Counted from the first letter of the stretch, positions 16,392 through 26,047 are shown. The stretch: DNA of 64,000 nucleotides from Bacteroidales bacterium UBA7569 (GCA_002477945.1 DLLF01000002.1:138275-202274), one strand, 5' to 3'. A program made the numbers and translations. Notes: generated by a model from the letters alone, not told the origin.

Positions 16392-18848
16392 ATGAAACTC
16401 ATTCTTGCAATCTACGACTATTTTGTGCGGCACCGCCCTGTATTGTGGGGCAGTCTGCTGCTTGTGTGCGTGATATTGGCAGGGCTGTCCGCCACCATAT
16501 CGTTCAGCGAAGACATATCCGACTTCCTGCCCTTGGACGCACGCAACCAACGGGCTATGCAACTCTACCAGGAGTTCTCCGATGCCGAGCGCATTATGAT
16601 TGTATTTGAGGACACTGCTGCCAACACCTCCCGCCTGTTGGATGCTGTGGACGACTACCAGACGCGCTACCTGTCTATGGGTGATTCTATGCCGTCCCTC
16701 ACCACACAAGTGGATATGCAGCAGTATTTGGACGGCATTGATTGGGTGTATCGCAATATCCCGTACTTCCTCACTGCTGATGACTATGCGAGAATGGACA
16801 GCCTGTTGGCGCAACCCGACTACATACAGACCCAACTGCAAGCCGACAAGCAGCAGTTGCTCCTGCCGCTGTCCTCTTTTGCCGTCAGCCGCATACAGGC
16901 AGACCCTCTCAATCTGTTCAGCCCTGTGCTGCAGCGGCTCAAAGGTTTTATGCCCGTGTCTGACCATTTCACTTCTACCGACGGATATATGATGTCCGCC
17001 GACGGACGGTTTGCTTTTGCCTATATCACCACTCCCTACGGGGCTTCCGAGACGCAACACAACGCCCTTCTGGTACAGCAATTGGACGATATAGCGCGTG
17101 CCACTATGTCTGCCCATACGGGTATAGGTGTCCGCCTCTTTGGGGCACCCGTGATTGCCGTGGGCAATGCACAGCAAATCAAGCGGGACAGCATTATGGC
17201 TATCGGGCTGGCACTGCTGCTCATCATACTCTTGCTGCTGTTCACATTCCGCCATCCCAAGGAAATCCTGTACGTACTCCTCACCGTGACATTCGGTATG
17301 CTCTTCGGCATTGCCGTCGTCGCCGTGGTGTGCCACAGCGTGTCGCTGATAGTTATCGGCATTGGCACTATCATCATTGGTATAGCAGTCAACTACCCGC
17401 TCCATGTGGTGGTACACAGACGCTACACGCAGGACACCCGCACCAACCTCAAAGAGGTAGTATCCCCGCTCGTGATAGGCAATATCACCACGGTGGCAGC
17501 CTTTCTCACGTTGCTCCCTTTGCGGGCAGTGGCGCTGCGCGACTTGGGTATATTCGCCGCAGCAATGCTTGTCGGCACCATTCTTTTCTCTGTTATCTAT
17601 CTGCCGCACCTGCTGCCCGCACAGAAGCAGTTTGCGGAGTATCAACACCCCATACTTCCCTTCCTGAGCAAATACTCGCTGCACAACAGCCGTCTTGCTA
17701 TGATAGCCATCGGCATCATCACTCTTGTACTTGTATTCTTCTGCCCCTCTGTGTCTTTCGACTCCAACCTGTCGAATATCAACTATATGACCACGCAACA
17801 GCGGAACGACATTGCTTATTTCGCTTCGCTCACCGGTGGCAACAGCAGTAACAACACGGCATATATCGTATATGAAGGCACCGATTGGTCGGACCTTGCG
17901 GCACAGAGTGAGCAACTGCAACCTGCATTGGACGCATGGCTCGCGGATAGTCTCATTACCGCCTGCCACTCTGCCGTGTCCTATCTGCCCTCTCTGCCCG
18001 CACAGCAACAGCGACTGCAACGCTGGCAGCGGTTCTGTACGCAGCATCGCGACCAACTGACTGCACAAATCGCCGCTGCTTCCTCGCGCTTGGGCTTTTC
18101 AGCAAATGCTTTTGACGGCTTCTTCTCTACGCTGAATACCGCCTATACGCCACGTGATTTCGCTTATTTCCGGTCGTTTGCAGAGTTGTTCTTTCATGGT
18201 TACTACCACACATCTGCCACCTCGGGCAATATGCTCTTGGTGGACAAGTTGTCCGTACCCGTTGCCAACGAGCAGACCGTCCTCAGCCGGCTCAGCAGCA
18301 CTCATACCGCCTTCACCATTGAGCAGGTGAACAGCCAAATCACCTCCTCCCTGTCGGAGAACTTCGACTATATCGGTATTGCCTGCTCCTTGATAGTGTT
18401 CATCTTCTTATGGTGCAGTTTCCGCAACCTTTGGTTGGCAGTGGTGGCGTTTGTGCCTATGGCAATATCGTGGATATGGATTCTCGGACTTATGCACTTG
18501 TTTGGTATTCAATTCAATATCATCAACATCATTCTTGCCACCTTTGTCTTCGGGCAGGGCGACGACTACACCATCTTTATGGTGGAGGGCTTGGAGTATG
18601 AGCGCAAAACGGGCAAGACCATCCTGCCGCAGTTCCGCAGCGAAATCCTGCTTTCCGCACTCATCATGCTCATCGGTATCGGTGTTCTCGTCTTCGCCAA
18701 GCACCCCGCCATGCACTCCCTGGGAGCGGTCACCCTTATCGGTATGACCAGCGTGGTGCTGATGGCATTCACCATCCCGCCACTGCTGTTTGCTGTCAAA
18801 AGGTCTTTGGGCAAGAAAGGCACATACAAACATCTCATTCGGATGTAG
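16392..18848 (+). CDS. RND-superfamily exporter (MMPL family)
   Basis: 818 residues from ATG 16392, one base after the ligase stop. It has two halves, each with one membrane helix, a large periplasmic domain and a bundle of five helices (first helix about 13-33; bundles about 265-410 and 670-800), the MMPL/RND plan. MMPL proteins export lipids, and one is a standard part of aryl-polyene clusters, here probably feeding the LolA-like carrier. A paralogue of nearly equal length (821 residues) lies at 29581. The end overlaps the convergent radical SAM gene by 14 bases. Confidence 0.92.
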   Translation: MKLILAIYDYFVRHRPVLWGSLLLVCVILAGLSATISFSEDISDFLPLDARNQRAMQLYQEFSDAERIMIVFEDTAANTSRLLDAVDDYQTRYLSMGDSMPSLTTQVDMQQYLDGIDWVYRNIPYFLTADDYARMDSLLAQPDYIQTQLQADKQQLLLPLSSFAVSRIQADPLNLFSPVLQRLKGFMPVSDHFTSTDGYMMSADGRFAFAYITTPYGASETQHNALLVQQLDDIARATMSAHTGIGVRLFGAPVIAVGNAQQIKRDSIMAIGLALLLIILLLLFTFRHPKEILYVLLTVTFGMLFGIAVVAVVCHSVSLIVIGIGTIIIGIAVNYPLHVVVHRRYTQDTRTNLKEVVSPLVIGNITTVAAFLTLLPLRAVALRDLGIFAAAMLVGTILFSVIYLPHLLPAQKQFAEYQHPILPFLSKYSLHNSRLAMIAIGIITLVLVFFCPSVSFDSNLSNINYMTTQQRNDIAYFASLTGGNSSNNTAYIVYEGTDWSDLAAQSEQLQPALDAWLADSLITACHSAVSYLPSLPAQQQRLQRWQRFCTQHRDQLTAQIAAASSRLGFSANAFDGFFSTLNTAYTPRDFAYFRSFAELFFHGYYHTSATSGNMLLVDKLSVPVANEQTVLSRLSSTHTAFTIEQVNSQITSSLSENFDYIGIACSLIVFIFLWCSFRNLWLAVVAFVPMAISWIWILGLMHLFGIQFNIINIILATFVFGQGDDYTIFMVEGLEYERKTGKTILPQFRSEILLSALIMLIGIGVLVFAKHPAMHSLGAVTLIGMTSVVLMAFTIPPLLFAVKRSLGKKGTYKHLIRM

Positions 18849-19953
18849 ATGTAATTGTTTTCTTGGAGGGGTCGGAAAGGTATCTGCACACCATCAACTC
18901 TCCGTTCTCTTTTCTCAGGTGCATGCCACCGCCTTCGCAGTACCGCCATACCTTGCATTTGCCACATGGCTCCTGCTGGCGCATCCACTCGCGGTGGCGG
19001 TATGGTTGGAACCTGTTCTCCCACACGTCCCAGAAGTCGTCTTTATAGATATTGCCTTGATAATACTTCCCGCGAATGCTTGTGCAGGCGGATATACTGC
19101 CGTCAATCAGTATCGATGCCACACTCACGCCCGCTGCGCAGTGAAACAGGTGGTCTCTCACCTCACCTTCATAGTCTCCCAAGAAACCCTCACACGAGTA
19201 CGACACGTGTTTTCCTGCCTGCCTGTTCGTGCGGATAAACTCCAACAACTGCCCGAACTGTTCGTCCGACAACAGCAACTCCGGATTATCTTTCGCCCTG
19301 CCCATCGGGTCTATCGTTATCAGCCGCCAGTTACGCACACCTATTTCCCACAGGTAATCGCGCATCTCCTCCAATTCATGTATACTTCGTTGGTTCACAC
19401 ATGTCACCACATCCCACGTCAATCCCTTGTCTGCCGCAGCCAATTTGATGGTACGCACCGCACCTTCAAAGGCCATCGGGTGTTGCCGCAGCCACACATG
19501 ATTATCGTGCAGCCCGTCAAAACTCACTGACATCGACGTCAATCCCGCTTGCCGCAACTCTGTGTAACGCTTCTCCGTCATAGCCAATCCGTTGGTCACC
19601 ATACCCCACGGATAGCCTCGTCTGTTCAGTTCCCTGCCTATCTCCGCCAAATCCGTGCGCATCAATGGCTCGCCACCCGACACTATCACCATCACTCTGT
19701 GGGGATCCACATGGGGCGTAATGCTGTCTATCACACGCAAAAAGTCCTCTTTGGGCATATCCGGAGCAGTAACAGAAGAAGTACAATCACTTCCGCAATG
19801 CAGGCAATGTACATTACAACGCAACGTGGATTCCCAAAACAACTGCTGCAACGGGTGCAATTCCTGCAGATTGTGGCGGCGAAGCCGCTCCAATTCCAAT
19901 ACAAAACGTTTTCTGATATCCATATTATAGGGCTTGTAGAACAGGTTATTCAC
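18835..19953 (-). CDS. radical SAM/SPASM-domain enzyme
   Basis: 372 residues. The radical SAM cluster motif CX3CX2C is Cys46, Cys50, Cys53 (TLRCNVHCLHCGSDC), followed by SGGEPLM. The C-terminal SPASM-like part carries further cysteines (CAAG, ACTS, CGKCKVWRYC, MVC) that would bind auxiliary Fe-S clusters. Such enzymes modify peptides or mature partner proteins. The sequence ELHPLQQLFWE before the cysteines recalls the Bacteroidota radical SAM enzymes paired with lipoproteins (from memory). No small precursor peptide is visible nearby. It is the last gene of a four-gene minus-strand operon; an ATG ten codons later is an alternative start. Confidence 0.9.
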   Translation of the reverse strand: MNNLFYKPYNMDIRKRFVLELERLRRHNLQELHPLQQLFWESTLRCNVHCLHCGSDCTSSVTAPDMPKEDFLRVIDSITPHVDPHRVMVIVSGGEPLMRTDLAEIGRELNRRGYPWGMVTNGLAMTEKRYTELRQAGLTSMSVSFDGLHDNHVWLRQHPMAFEGAVRTIKLAAADKGLTWDVVTCVNQRSIHELEEMRDYLWEIGVRNWRLITIDPMGRAKDNPELLLSDEQFGQLLEFIRTNRQAGKHVSYSCEGFLGDYEGEVRDHLFHCAAGVSVASILIDGSISACTSIRGKYYQGNIYKDDFWDVWENRFQPYRHREWMRQQEPCGKCKVWRYCEGGGMHLRKENGELMVCRYLSDPSKKTITSTSE

Positions 19954-19973
19954 TAATAGGCAATGTCCTTCGC

Positions 19974-21650
19974 TTATATGGCCATAAAGCGCAATAGAGA
20001 TATATCATCGCCTGTTGCACTTGCTTTGCGAGACAGTATAGCCACTATGTTGTCTGACATACGTACTGCCCACAGAATACGCTCATTACTACCTTCGGAA
20101 TATACATCTGTACGCAGGAGTGTCCCGTCTGTTGCGTACCACAAAGCACAAGTACGGGTCGTATCTTGCGCAAACACCACTACCACATCACCAATAGGCA
20201 TCACATCTGCCACATCATAACTCGCCAAAGGTAGTGTATAGGTGGCAAGAACCTTCCCCGTGGCGTCCTTGCGTTGCAGCACTATCGCCGTGTCTGCCGG
20301 TGTATGGCGTTTGGGCTTTGGACGTATAGCAATAGTCTCCTCATTCATTTCATCGTAGTAGGAGACGAAACCATTAAGTGTACTGGTTGCACTGTCAAGC
20401 AACACCACTGCCTGCTGATATGCATCCTTTTGCACTTGGCAGAAACGCTGTGCCACTGCTATCAGGCTATCCTTGTCATTCATTTTTGTTTGGTTCATGC
20501 AGTAACGATACTTTATCATTGCCATACTATCCAACCGCTCCGAGAGGGCTGAACGGTGCTGCTCGCATACAGGCAGTTCGCAGTATGTGCGATATAACAT
20601 AGTGAGGGGTGCTACTGCTTCTTGGCGTGTAGAGACAGGATGCAATATACTTGTATCCTGTCGCAGCAGCATAGCGGAATAAGCAAGGTGCTCTATCTGC
20701 AGCAGAGAACTCATAGGCGAATGGTAGTCCATACGCTCTATGCGGTTGGGCAGTACAGGATGAGCAACTTCTATGGGCAGGATTTGTCCGTCATAGAACA
20801 ACTGTGCACATTGTTGCATAATGTGGTGTTCACGCACAATGTCATCGTACAACACTTGATATACAGAGTCTTGCGCCTGCATAAAGCGGGTAGTCCATGC
20901 CCCATAGTCCCACAACGGCACCGTATCTTGCAGGAAGTTGGTACTTGTCAATCCGTCCAAGCGATACAATTCAATGGGGATAAAGACAAAGTGCGGCTCG
21001 TATCCGCGAATGGGAGCAACCGTCAAAGCCTGTTGAAACAATGCAATGTCTGTATTTAACTGCTCTGCATGGCGATGAATATCAGTCAGTTGCTGTCGTC
21101 CAGCGGAATCCAGCATCAAGTGTGCATTCTTCTCACGGGTATTGTGTTCCATGAATGCCGTAAACATACTGCGGCAGGTGTTGTAATTGTCCACCATCCG
21201 GTAGAAACGGTTGTGCAGCGTATCGGTACGTGCAGCCCACAGGAGTACACTGTCCATTCGTGGTTGCAGGTAGCCTTTTAATGTCTCTAACGGAAGATGA
21301 TTGCCGTGATTAGGTATGTCTGAATATAATTGTGCTTTCTGTGTGGCTTTGGCGGCGAAATGCATACAGTTGCCATAGTACAAGCGTGTCTGATAGTACA
21401 GCAGGCTCAGTTCATGGTAGTCGCGTAACGGGTTGTACGCAGGTATCAGCATATAGGTGATGTTGCCCATCTGATAATATACATTAGCCAAAGCGGGATG
21501 AGTCTGTTGGTATTCATTCAGTTGGTACAATGCCTCATAGGGCGATAGCGTCTGTGTGCGTTGCAGCAAATCGGTATATTTCTCTTGTGCTGCGGCCGGT
21601 ACTGCCAACAGAACCATCAGGCAAAGGATATGGCATTTGATGTGTTTCAT
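19974..21650 (-). CDS. exported protein of unknown function, mostly helical
   Basis: 558 residues with a signal peptide (LCLMVLLAVPAAAQ). The middle is rich in Tyr, Gln, Leu and His and looks alpha-helical, possibly TPR-like. A last part of about 90 residues, after a basic stretch (RPKPKRHTP), looks like beta strands of a propeller blade or a carbohydrate-binding fold. I do not recognise the family. Gaps of 17 and 20 bases link it to the OmpA-type gene before and the radical SAM gene after. An envelope partner of one of these is likely. Confidence 0.72.
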   Translation of the reverse strand: MKHIKCHILCLMVLLAVPAAAQEKYTDLLQRTQTLSPYEALYQLNEYQQTHPALANVYYQMGNITYMLIPAYNPLRDYHELSLLYYQTRLYYGNCMHFAAKATQKAQLYSDIPNHGNHLPLETLKGYLQPRMDSVLLWAARTDTLHNRFYRMVDNYNTCRSMFTAFMEHNTREKNAHLMLDSAGRQQLTDIHRHAEQLNTDIALFQQALTVAPIRGYEPHFVFIPIELYRLDGLTSTNFLQDTVPLWDYGAWTTRFMQAQDSVYQVLYDDIVREHHIMQQCAQLFYDGQILPIEVAHPVLPNRIERMDYHSPMSSLLQIEHLAYSAMLLRQDTSILHPVSTRQEAVAPLTMLYRTYCELPVCEQHRSALSERLDSMAMIKYRYCMNQTKMNDKDSLIAVAQRFCQVQKDAYQQAVVLLDSATSTLNGFVSYYDEMNEETIAIRPKPKRHTPADTAIVLQRKDATGKVLATYTLPLASYDVADVMPIGDVVVVFAQDTTRTCALWYATDGTLLRTDVYSEGSNERILWAVRMSDNIVAILSRKASATGDDISLLRFMAI

Positions 21651-21667
21651 AATGATAAAGTGTGTGT

Positions 21668-23572
21668 TTACATATCTGTTACTCGGAATTCTACGCGGCG
21701 GTTGACAGCTCTGTGTTCGTCAGTGTCATTGGGCACAATAGGTTTGCGCTTGCCATAGCCTATCGATGTGATACGCTCGGGAGCGATACCGTGGCTCACA
21801 ATATAGTCCATAGCCGCTTGTCCGCGTAGTGTTGACAAGCGGTCGTTATAGGCATCCGTACCGCGGTCATCGGTATGTGCCGAGAGTTCTATGCGGAGGT
21901 CGGGGTTGTCCTGTAGCAAAGCGACTACCCGTTCCAATTCAGGGTATGAACTTTCGGTCAGTAGGTGTGAGTTGTACTCAAAGGTGATGTTACGCAGTTG
22001 TAGTATGGCATCTTTGTGTATTGCGCGCATAGGAATGGTGACAGTTACCACTTGCTGCGGCTCAGGTATAGTCAGCAGTGTATCTGCATAGAAATAGCCT
22101 ACTGCTGATGTCGTAATATGGTAGGTATTATCCCGTATGGCTTGTGCGATATAAGCATTGTGCACAGGTGCAGCTATTATCTGTTCCCGACGGGTGGTGT
22201 TGTTCAGCACTACCCGTCCGCTGTCAATAGTCCTACCTGTCTCGCTATCCACGATGTATATCTGCGTCTTGTTTCTGCCGGCACGCATAGGGATGTCCAG
22301 TTCGGTATGTGTGAACCGCACTTGCTTGGCTGTATTCAGGTACAATGTAGTATCTTCGAATGCACGTCTGCTGAATGTGATAGCATAGTCTTGCCCGATA
22401 GGCAGAGTAAAATCCACGCCTCCTATAGAATCACGCAGGCAACGGACAGGAATAGCCTTCCCTGTCTTTTTATCGGTGAATGCGATGCGTTCTGCTTGCA
22501 AAGGGGTAAAGAGTTCGCTGTCGAAAGTACTGATATGGATATTCAGTGCATTAAGAAGACTCACATCATGTTTTTGCTCAGGGTAGCCTGTCTGTTCGGT
22601 ACAGTCGATGTCCAAGTAGTAGTGCGAGTGGTTTGGGGCAGTGTAATCAATCGTGTACTTGTCGCCTTGCTGTAGGGCAATGCGATACTTACCCGTTACG
22701 GCGTCACTCTTTGCCGTACAAAGCAGTTGTGCAGTGATGGCGTTGTACACGTATATCTGCCCCTCTATGGGGTGCCCTGTCTGCTCATTGCGCAGTGTTC
22801 CGCTCAAGGTAAGGAAAGAAGATGGTTGCCATTGCTTGTCCAAAGGCATGGTATGACTTTGTGCCACGGCTGTTCCGCGTACTGTTTCCTCCACGGAGTA
22901 GTGCAGGTTGTGCGGTATCACCTTATCCGTACAGGGAGCATAAGCAGACTGCTCCATAGTGGAATCAAGTATCTGCGGCAGATACCAGTTGTGGGCATCT
23001 ATACGGCGTGTCCCGTATAGGGCATAGTGAGCATTGCGCTTGCCCTCACCCATGCGGCGGGCAAACAGCAGCATTTGGTTGTCCGCCAGTATCAAAGGCG
23101 ATATATCATCATCCGAAGCGATTATGATAGGTGCTGCATCTTCCCACTTATCCAATATGCGTTGGGCACAATAGAGCACGTTCTTGTCTGTTGACCTTTT
23201 CTGTTTCGGGTCTGCCTGCGTATGCCGCACGAAATACAATGTCTGTTCATCGCTGCTGATACTTGGCCACAACTCATCTTCTTCCGTGTTAATATCCTTA
23301 GGAAGACGGACAGGTGCAAGCCATACTTCGCCACGTGCCTCAGATACATAGATGTCATATTGGGTGTCATGAGGTGCTTTGGCTGAAATGTATATGTGCA
23401 GAGAGTCAAAACTCATGGATTGGTGCTGTATGTCCCAGCCCTGCTGTATGTATTTGTGCAGTTCGTTACCGATATGCGTATCGCGTTGTGCAATCATATC
23501 GCTCACGGACGTGAGTAGTAATAGTGCCATTATGCACCATTTCATCGGGGTCTTTCGCTTGGTGTGTATCAT
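21668..23572 (-). CDS. OmpA-family protein with PD40-like propeller and carboxypeptidase-regulatory-like domain
   Basis: 634 residues. A signal peptide ends near residue 29 (MIAQ). Residues about 65-245 contain PD40/WD-like repeats (DELWPSISSDEQTLYFV and similar). A carboxypeptidase-regulatory-like beta domain follows at about 255-335. The C-terminal OmpA domain (about 520-634) has the peptidoglycan-binding pattern LSAHTDDRGTDAYNDRLSTL and NRRVEFRV. The layout resembles the peptidoglycan-anchored PorE of the type IX secretion system, but without its N-terminal TPR. It probably sits in the periplasm, anchored to peptidoglycan. ATG nine codons later is an alternative start. Confidence 0.85.
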   Translation of the reverse strand: MIHTKRKTPMKWCIMALLLLTSVSDMIAQRDTHIGNELHKYIQQGWDIQHQSMSFDSLHIYISAKAPHDTQYDIYVSEARGEVWLAPVRLPKDINTEEDELWPSISSDEQTLYFVRHTQADPKQKRSTDKNVLYCAQRILDKWEDAAPIIIASDDDISPLILADNQMLLFARRMGEGKRNAHYALYGTRRIDAHNWYLPQILDSTMEQSAYAPCTDKVIPHNLHYSVEETVRGTAVAQSHTMPLDKQWQPSSFLTLSGTLRNEQTGHPIEGQIYVYNAITAQLLCTAKSDAVTGKYRIALQQGDKYTIDYTAPNHSHYYLDIDCTEQTGYPEQKHDVSLLNALNIHISTFDSELFTPLQAERIAFTDKKTGKAIPVRCLRDSIGGVDFTLPIGQDYAITFSRRAFEDTTLYLNTAKQVRFTHTELDIPMRAGRNKTQIYIVDSETGRTIDSGRVVLNNTTRREQIIAAPVHNAYIAQAIRDNTYHITTSAVGYFYADTLLTIPEPQQVVTVTIPMRAIHKDAILQLRNITFEYNSHLLTESSYPELERVVALLQDNPDLRIELSAHTDDRGTDAYNDRLSTLRGQAAMDYIVSHGIAPERITSIGYGKRKPIVPNDTDEHRAVNRRVEFRVTDM

Positions 23573-23608
23573 AATGTTTTGGTGTAAAATGCTTCTTGGT
23601 TGTGTATG

Positions 23609-24409
23609 CTATAGCCATTTAGCCAGTGCGTCATAGTACTTGGGTGATACAGGTACTGCTTTGACATTGGGCGTGTCTAATTCAGCATTTATCATACCCT
23701 CTTTGTCTCGGCGCAATACCTTTACGTGCTGCGGGTTGATGTAATAACTGCGTTGGCAGCGTACCATACCATACTTCTGCATCATTGGTTCCAAGGCTTT
23801 CATAGAGGAACGCAAGGCATATTCTTTCAGTCGTTCACCGTCCAAATAACAGATATTCACGTAGTTTTCATTGGCAGCAATATACAGTACTGCAGACGGT
23901 GCTATCATGAGTTTGAGCCGTTGGGTGCTGTCCATAAAACGCATGAGACTGTCGTCTTGCGGTATGTTTTCGCTATTCTTACCTGCTAACGCAATTGCCA
24001 AGTCGAATATAATATAAGGATATATCGTCACAAAGAAGAGATAGAAAGCACACCATCCAAGTACCCAGAAATAGGAGAAATCTCCGTGATACATCAGGCT
24101 GATATACAATGCACTGAACAGGCTCATACTCACTATCTCAGCCATTTCCCATGCTGCATATTTCAGCCACGTCATTTGCAGTTGCCTGTACAGGCATAGC
24201 AGCAATACGCGCGACAATATCATTACACCAAGTAAGATACACATAACAATGGTGGTGTTGAAACTCAGCATATCGCGTCCCATCTCCAATAATGCGACTA
24301 CGCTATGTGGTTTGTAGAGCAATACAAAGCCGAGACAGAACACAGGTATCCCCAAGATGTAGATGATATTGTACTTGAGTGAACCGAATATCTTAGGCAA
24401 TTTTTCCAT
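23609..24409 (-). CDS. membrane-bound LytTR-family transcriptional regulator
   Basis: 266 residues. Four membrane helices occupy about 13-150 (first IIYILGIPVFCLGFVLLY). A LytTR DNA-binding domain follows at about 165-260, with LYIAANENYVNICYLDG and MVRCQRSYYINPQHVKVL. There is no receiver domain, so the membrane part probably senses directly. It heads the operon with the PD40-OmpA, unknown and radical SAM genes, which makes it a likely local regulator of that system. An inverted repeat upstream (24455-24488) is a candidate site. Confidence 0.88.
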   Translation of the reverse strand: MEKLPKIFGSLKYNIIYILGIPVFCLGFVLLYKPHSVVALLEMGRDMLSFNTTIVMCILLGVMILSRVLLLCLYRQLQMTWLKYAAWEMAEIVSMSLFSALYISLMYHGDFSYFWVLGWCAFYLFFVTIYPYIIFDLAIALAGKNSENIPQDDSLMRFMDSTQRLKLMIAPSAVLYIAANENYVNICYLDGERLKEYALRSSMKALEPMMQKYGMVRCQRSYYINPQHVKVLRRDKEGMINAELDTPNVKAVPVSPKYYDALAKWL

Positions 24410-24454
24410 ATTTCAGCACGTTAAAATCGTTGTTTTTTAGTCATATTTTGTATA

Positions 24455-24488
24455 GTGACGAAATGATGTATCACTTATATTTTGTCAC
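24455..24488. promoter_or_regulatory. inverted repeat upstream of the LytTR operon (possible operator)
   Basis: GTGACGAAAT and ATTTTGTCAC form 10-bp arms with one mismatch around a 14-base spacer, about 46 bases upstream of the LytTR regulator start. No clean TAnnTTTG promoter was found here, so the promoter itself is not placed. Assignment as an operator is a guess from position and symmetry. Confidence 0.35.
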
Positions 24489-24605
24489 AAATACGCTATA
24501 TTTGTCCCTGTATAAGCATTTTCCACAAAAACTATGCCGTAATACAACAGATATATAACCAATGTACAGGTTTACGTAATTGAAGTAGGACAATGAAAAC
24601 AGCGA

Positions 24606-24643
24606 ACCGGCTAATGACAGATATTATATTGTCATTAGCCGGT
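24606..24643. terminator. perfect 14-bp hairpin between convergently spaced transcripts
   Basis: ACCGGCTAATGACA and its exact complement flank a 10-base AT loop. It lies seven bases beyond the stop of the minus-strand WG-repeat gene, so it most likely ends that transcript before the LytTR operon. The U-tract on the minus strand is weak, so folding strength rather than a classical tail would act. Confidence 0.65.
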
Positions 24644-24650
24644 GATAATT

Positions 24651-25712
24651 TTAACGGATAGCCTTCCCATGGTCATCAATGAGCGTTCCGAAACGGCCGG
24701 AGTACTCTCCAAAAGAGGCAAAGAATATGTGCTTAGTCTGTGCCTCTATATCATAGAACAAAGGCGGTGTCAGAACACGATAGTGATTATCCATAAGTCC
24801 ACACTTATCATTGTAGTCCACATAGACGTAGCAATCCGTTGGTTCGTAAATGTCTTTGCCATCGGTATCTTTCCTGTTGGTATTGTAGGTAAGTTCACGT
24901 ATGCGTTTGTAGATGGTCTCACAAAGCAGTTTCCCTTCATAGTCAAACAGGTGTTGCGCACCATTGTACTCTGTAGCAATAATTCCTTCCGACCAATCGA
25001 AGTCCATAGACTTGTAGTTTCCCATAAGAATGGTGTCAAGGTTATAGTTATAGACAATGCATTGTTCGCCGAGTTTGGTGTTGTAGAGTTGGTGCTGATA
25101 GTCGTTATCAATATAGGTGTATTGTGCTGGCAAAACCCAGTTGGTAGCGGTGTCAAGCACACCGTAGAGATTGTTCTCATCAGCGATCACCAATTTGCCG
25201 CAGTAATAGAGCAGTTCGTACTGTCCCCGATAGCACAGTCCATGGTGATTGACGATGGAGCCGTCTCTGCGGAAAATATAGACAGAGTCTTTCTTCACCA
25301 TCACGCCACGATCTGAACTGAACGCCCATGCCTTATCGTATTCCAAAGGCGTGATTAACACTGCTGTATTCAGGTTGATGTAAGCGCGTTTATCTTGTTT
25401 GGCGACAATGCCGATAGTGTCCCCACGTCCGATATACAACCATGAAATGCTGTCAAGGAGAATCTCACCCGTGTGCGGGTCATAGATATGGTCAGCGTAT
25501 TTATAACGCAAGCCCTTATCGCCGATTTCCTCTCCATAGAGTTTATTAGCCTTATTAGACGGCGAGCAACCCAAAGAGCCACAAACGGCACAGATTGTTG
25601 CTAAAAGTACGATACCGCCACAAAGACTGATGACGGTTTTCACAGGATGTAGAGACTGTAATTTTGTCTTTGCTCTGCAGAGCCATGCTGAGAAGTTTTT
25701 TGTAGGTTTCAT
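24651..25712 (-). CDS. WG-repeat-like membrane-anchored protein
   Basis: 353 residues. An N-terminal membrane anchor (about 27-48) is followed by repeated beta units such as LLYYCGKLVIADENNLYGVLD, AYINLNTAVLITPLEYDKA and YNDKCGLMDNHYRVLTPPLF. These match WG/KWG repeats, which build beta-propeller-like or solenoid surfaces of unknown partner. The Cys at 49 (GCSP) could be a lipidation site, but a membrane anchor rather than a true lipobox seems as likely. It is monocistronic, with a hairpin after its stop. Confidence 0.75.
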   Translation of the reverse strand: MKPTKNFSAWLCRAKTKLQSLHPVKTVISLCGGIVLLATICAVCGSLGCSPSNKANKLYGEEIGDKGLRYKYADHIYDPHTGEILLDSISWLYIGRGDTIGIVAKQDKRAYINLNTAVLITPLEYDKAWAFSSDRGVMVKKDSVYIFRRDGSIVNHHGLCYRGQYELLYYCGKLVIADENNLYGVLDTATNWVLPAQYTYIDNDYQHQLYNTKLGEQCIVYNYNLDTILMGNYKSMDFDWSEGIIATEYNGAQHLFDYEGKLLCETIYKRIRELTYNTNRKDTDGKDIYEPTDCYVYVDYNDKCGLMDNHYRVLTPPLFYDIEAQTKHIFFASFGEYSGRFGTLIDDHGKAIR

Positions 25713-25793
25713 ACGCTATTATGTTTTTATTACGCTGCGAAGATAGTGACTTTACAAGATGAAGGAAGGCTTTTCGGGCAGGAATGTATGAAA

Positions 25794-25838
25794 TACCAAA
25801 AGGACTGTATGAAGTGCTTTCACACAGTTCTTTTGGTA
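25794..25838. terminator. 15-bp hairpin (possible terminator remnant)
   Basis: TACCAAAAGGACTGT pairs with ACAGTTCTTTTGGTA with a single mismatch around a 15-base loop. It stands between two divergent genes, where no transcript is expected to end, so its role is unclear; a remnant of a lost gene or a repeat is possible. Confidence 0.45.
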
Positions 25839-26047
25839 CAATTCTCCATCAGGCGGCGACACCACACACCTTCGTCATAGACATCCTTGCCGAACCTCAT
25901 AAGTCAACGGACGAGGCAAGGTGTTATTGCGGTTGCGATCGCAGTTTGGCACAGACTATATGACCATACTATGCTTATGAAGATATGCCTTGGCTCACAT
26001 CGCTATCTATTCTTTGGATTATACTCCCCGTCAATTAGCCATCCCCG

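Noticed and set aside
16374..18068. A 564-codon minus-strand open frame opposite the MMPL exporter
   Set aside because: Shadow of the exporter codons (many His, Gln, Gly); the plus-strand frame has clear RND topology.
24489..24496. TATATTTG on the plus strand upstream of the LytTR operon
   Set aside because: The only nearby TTG is 12 bases away and no plus-strand gene follows.
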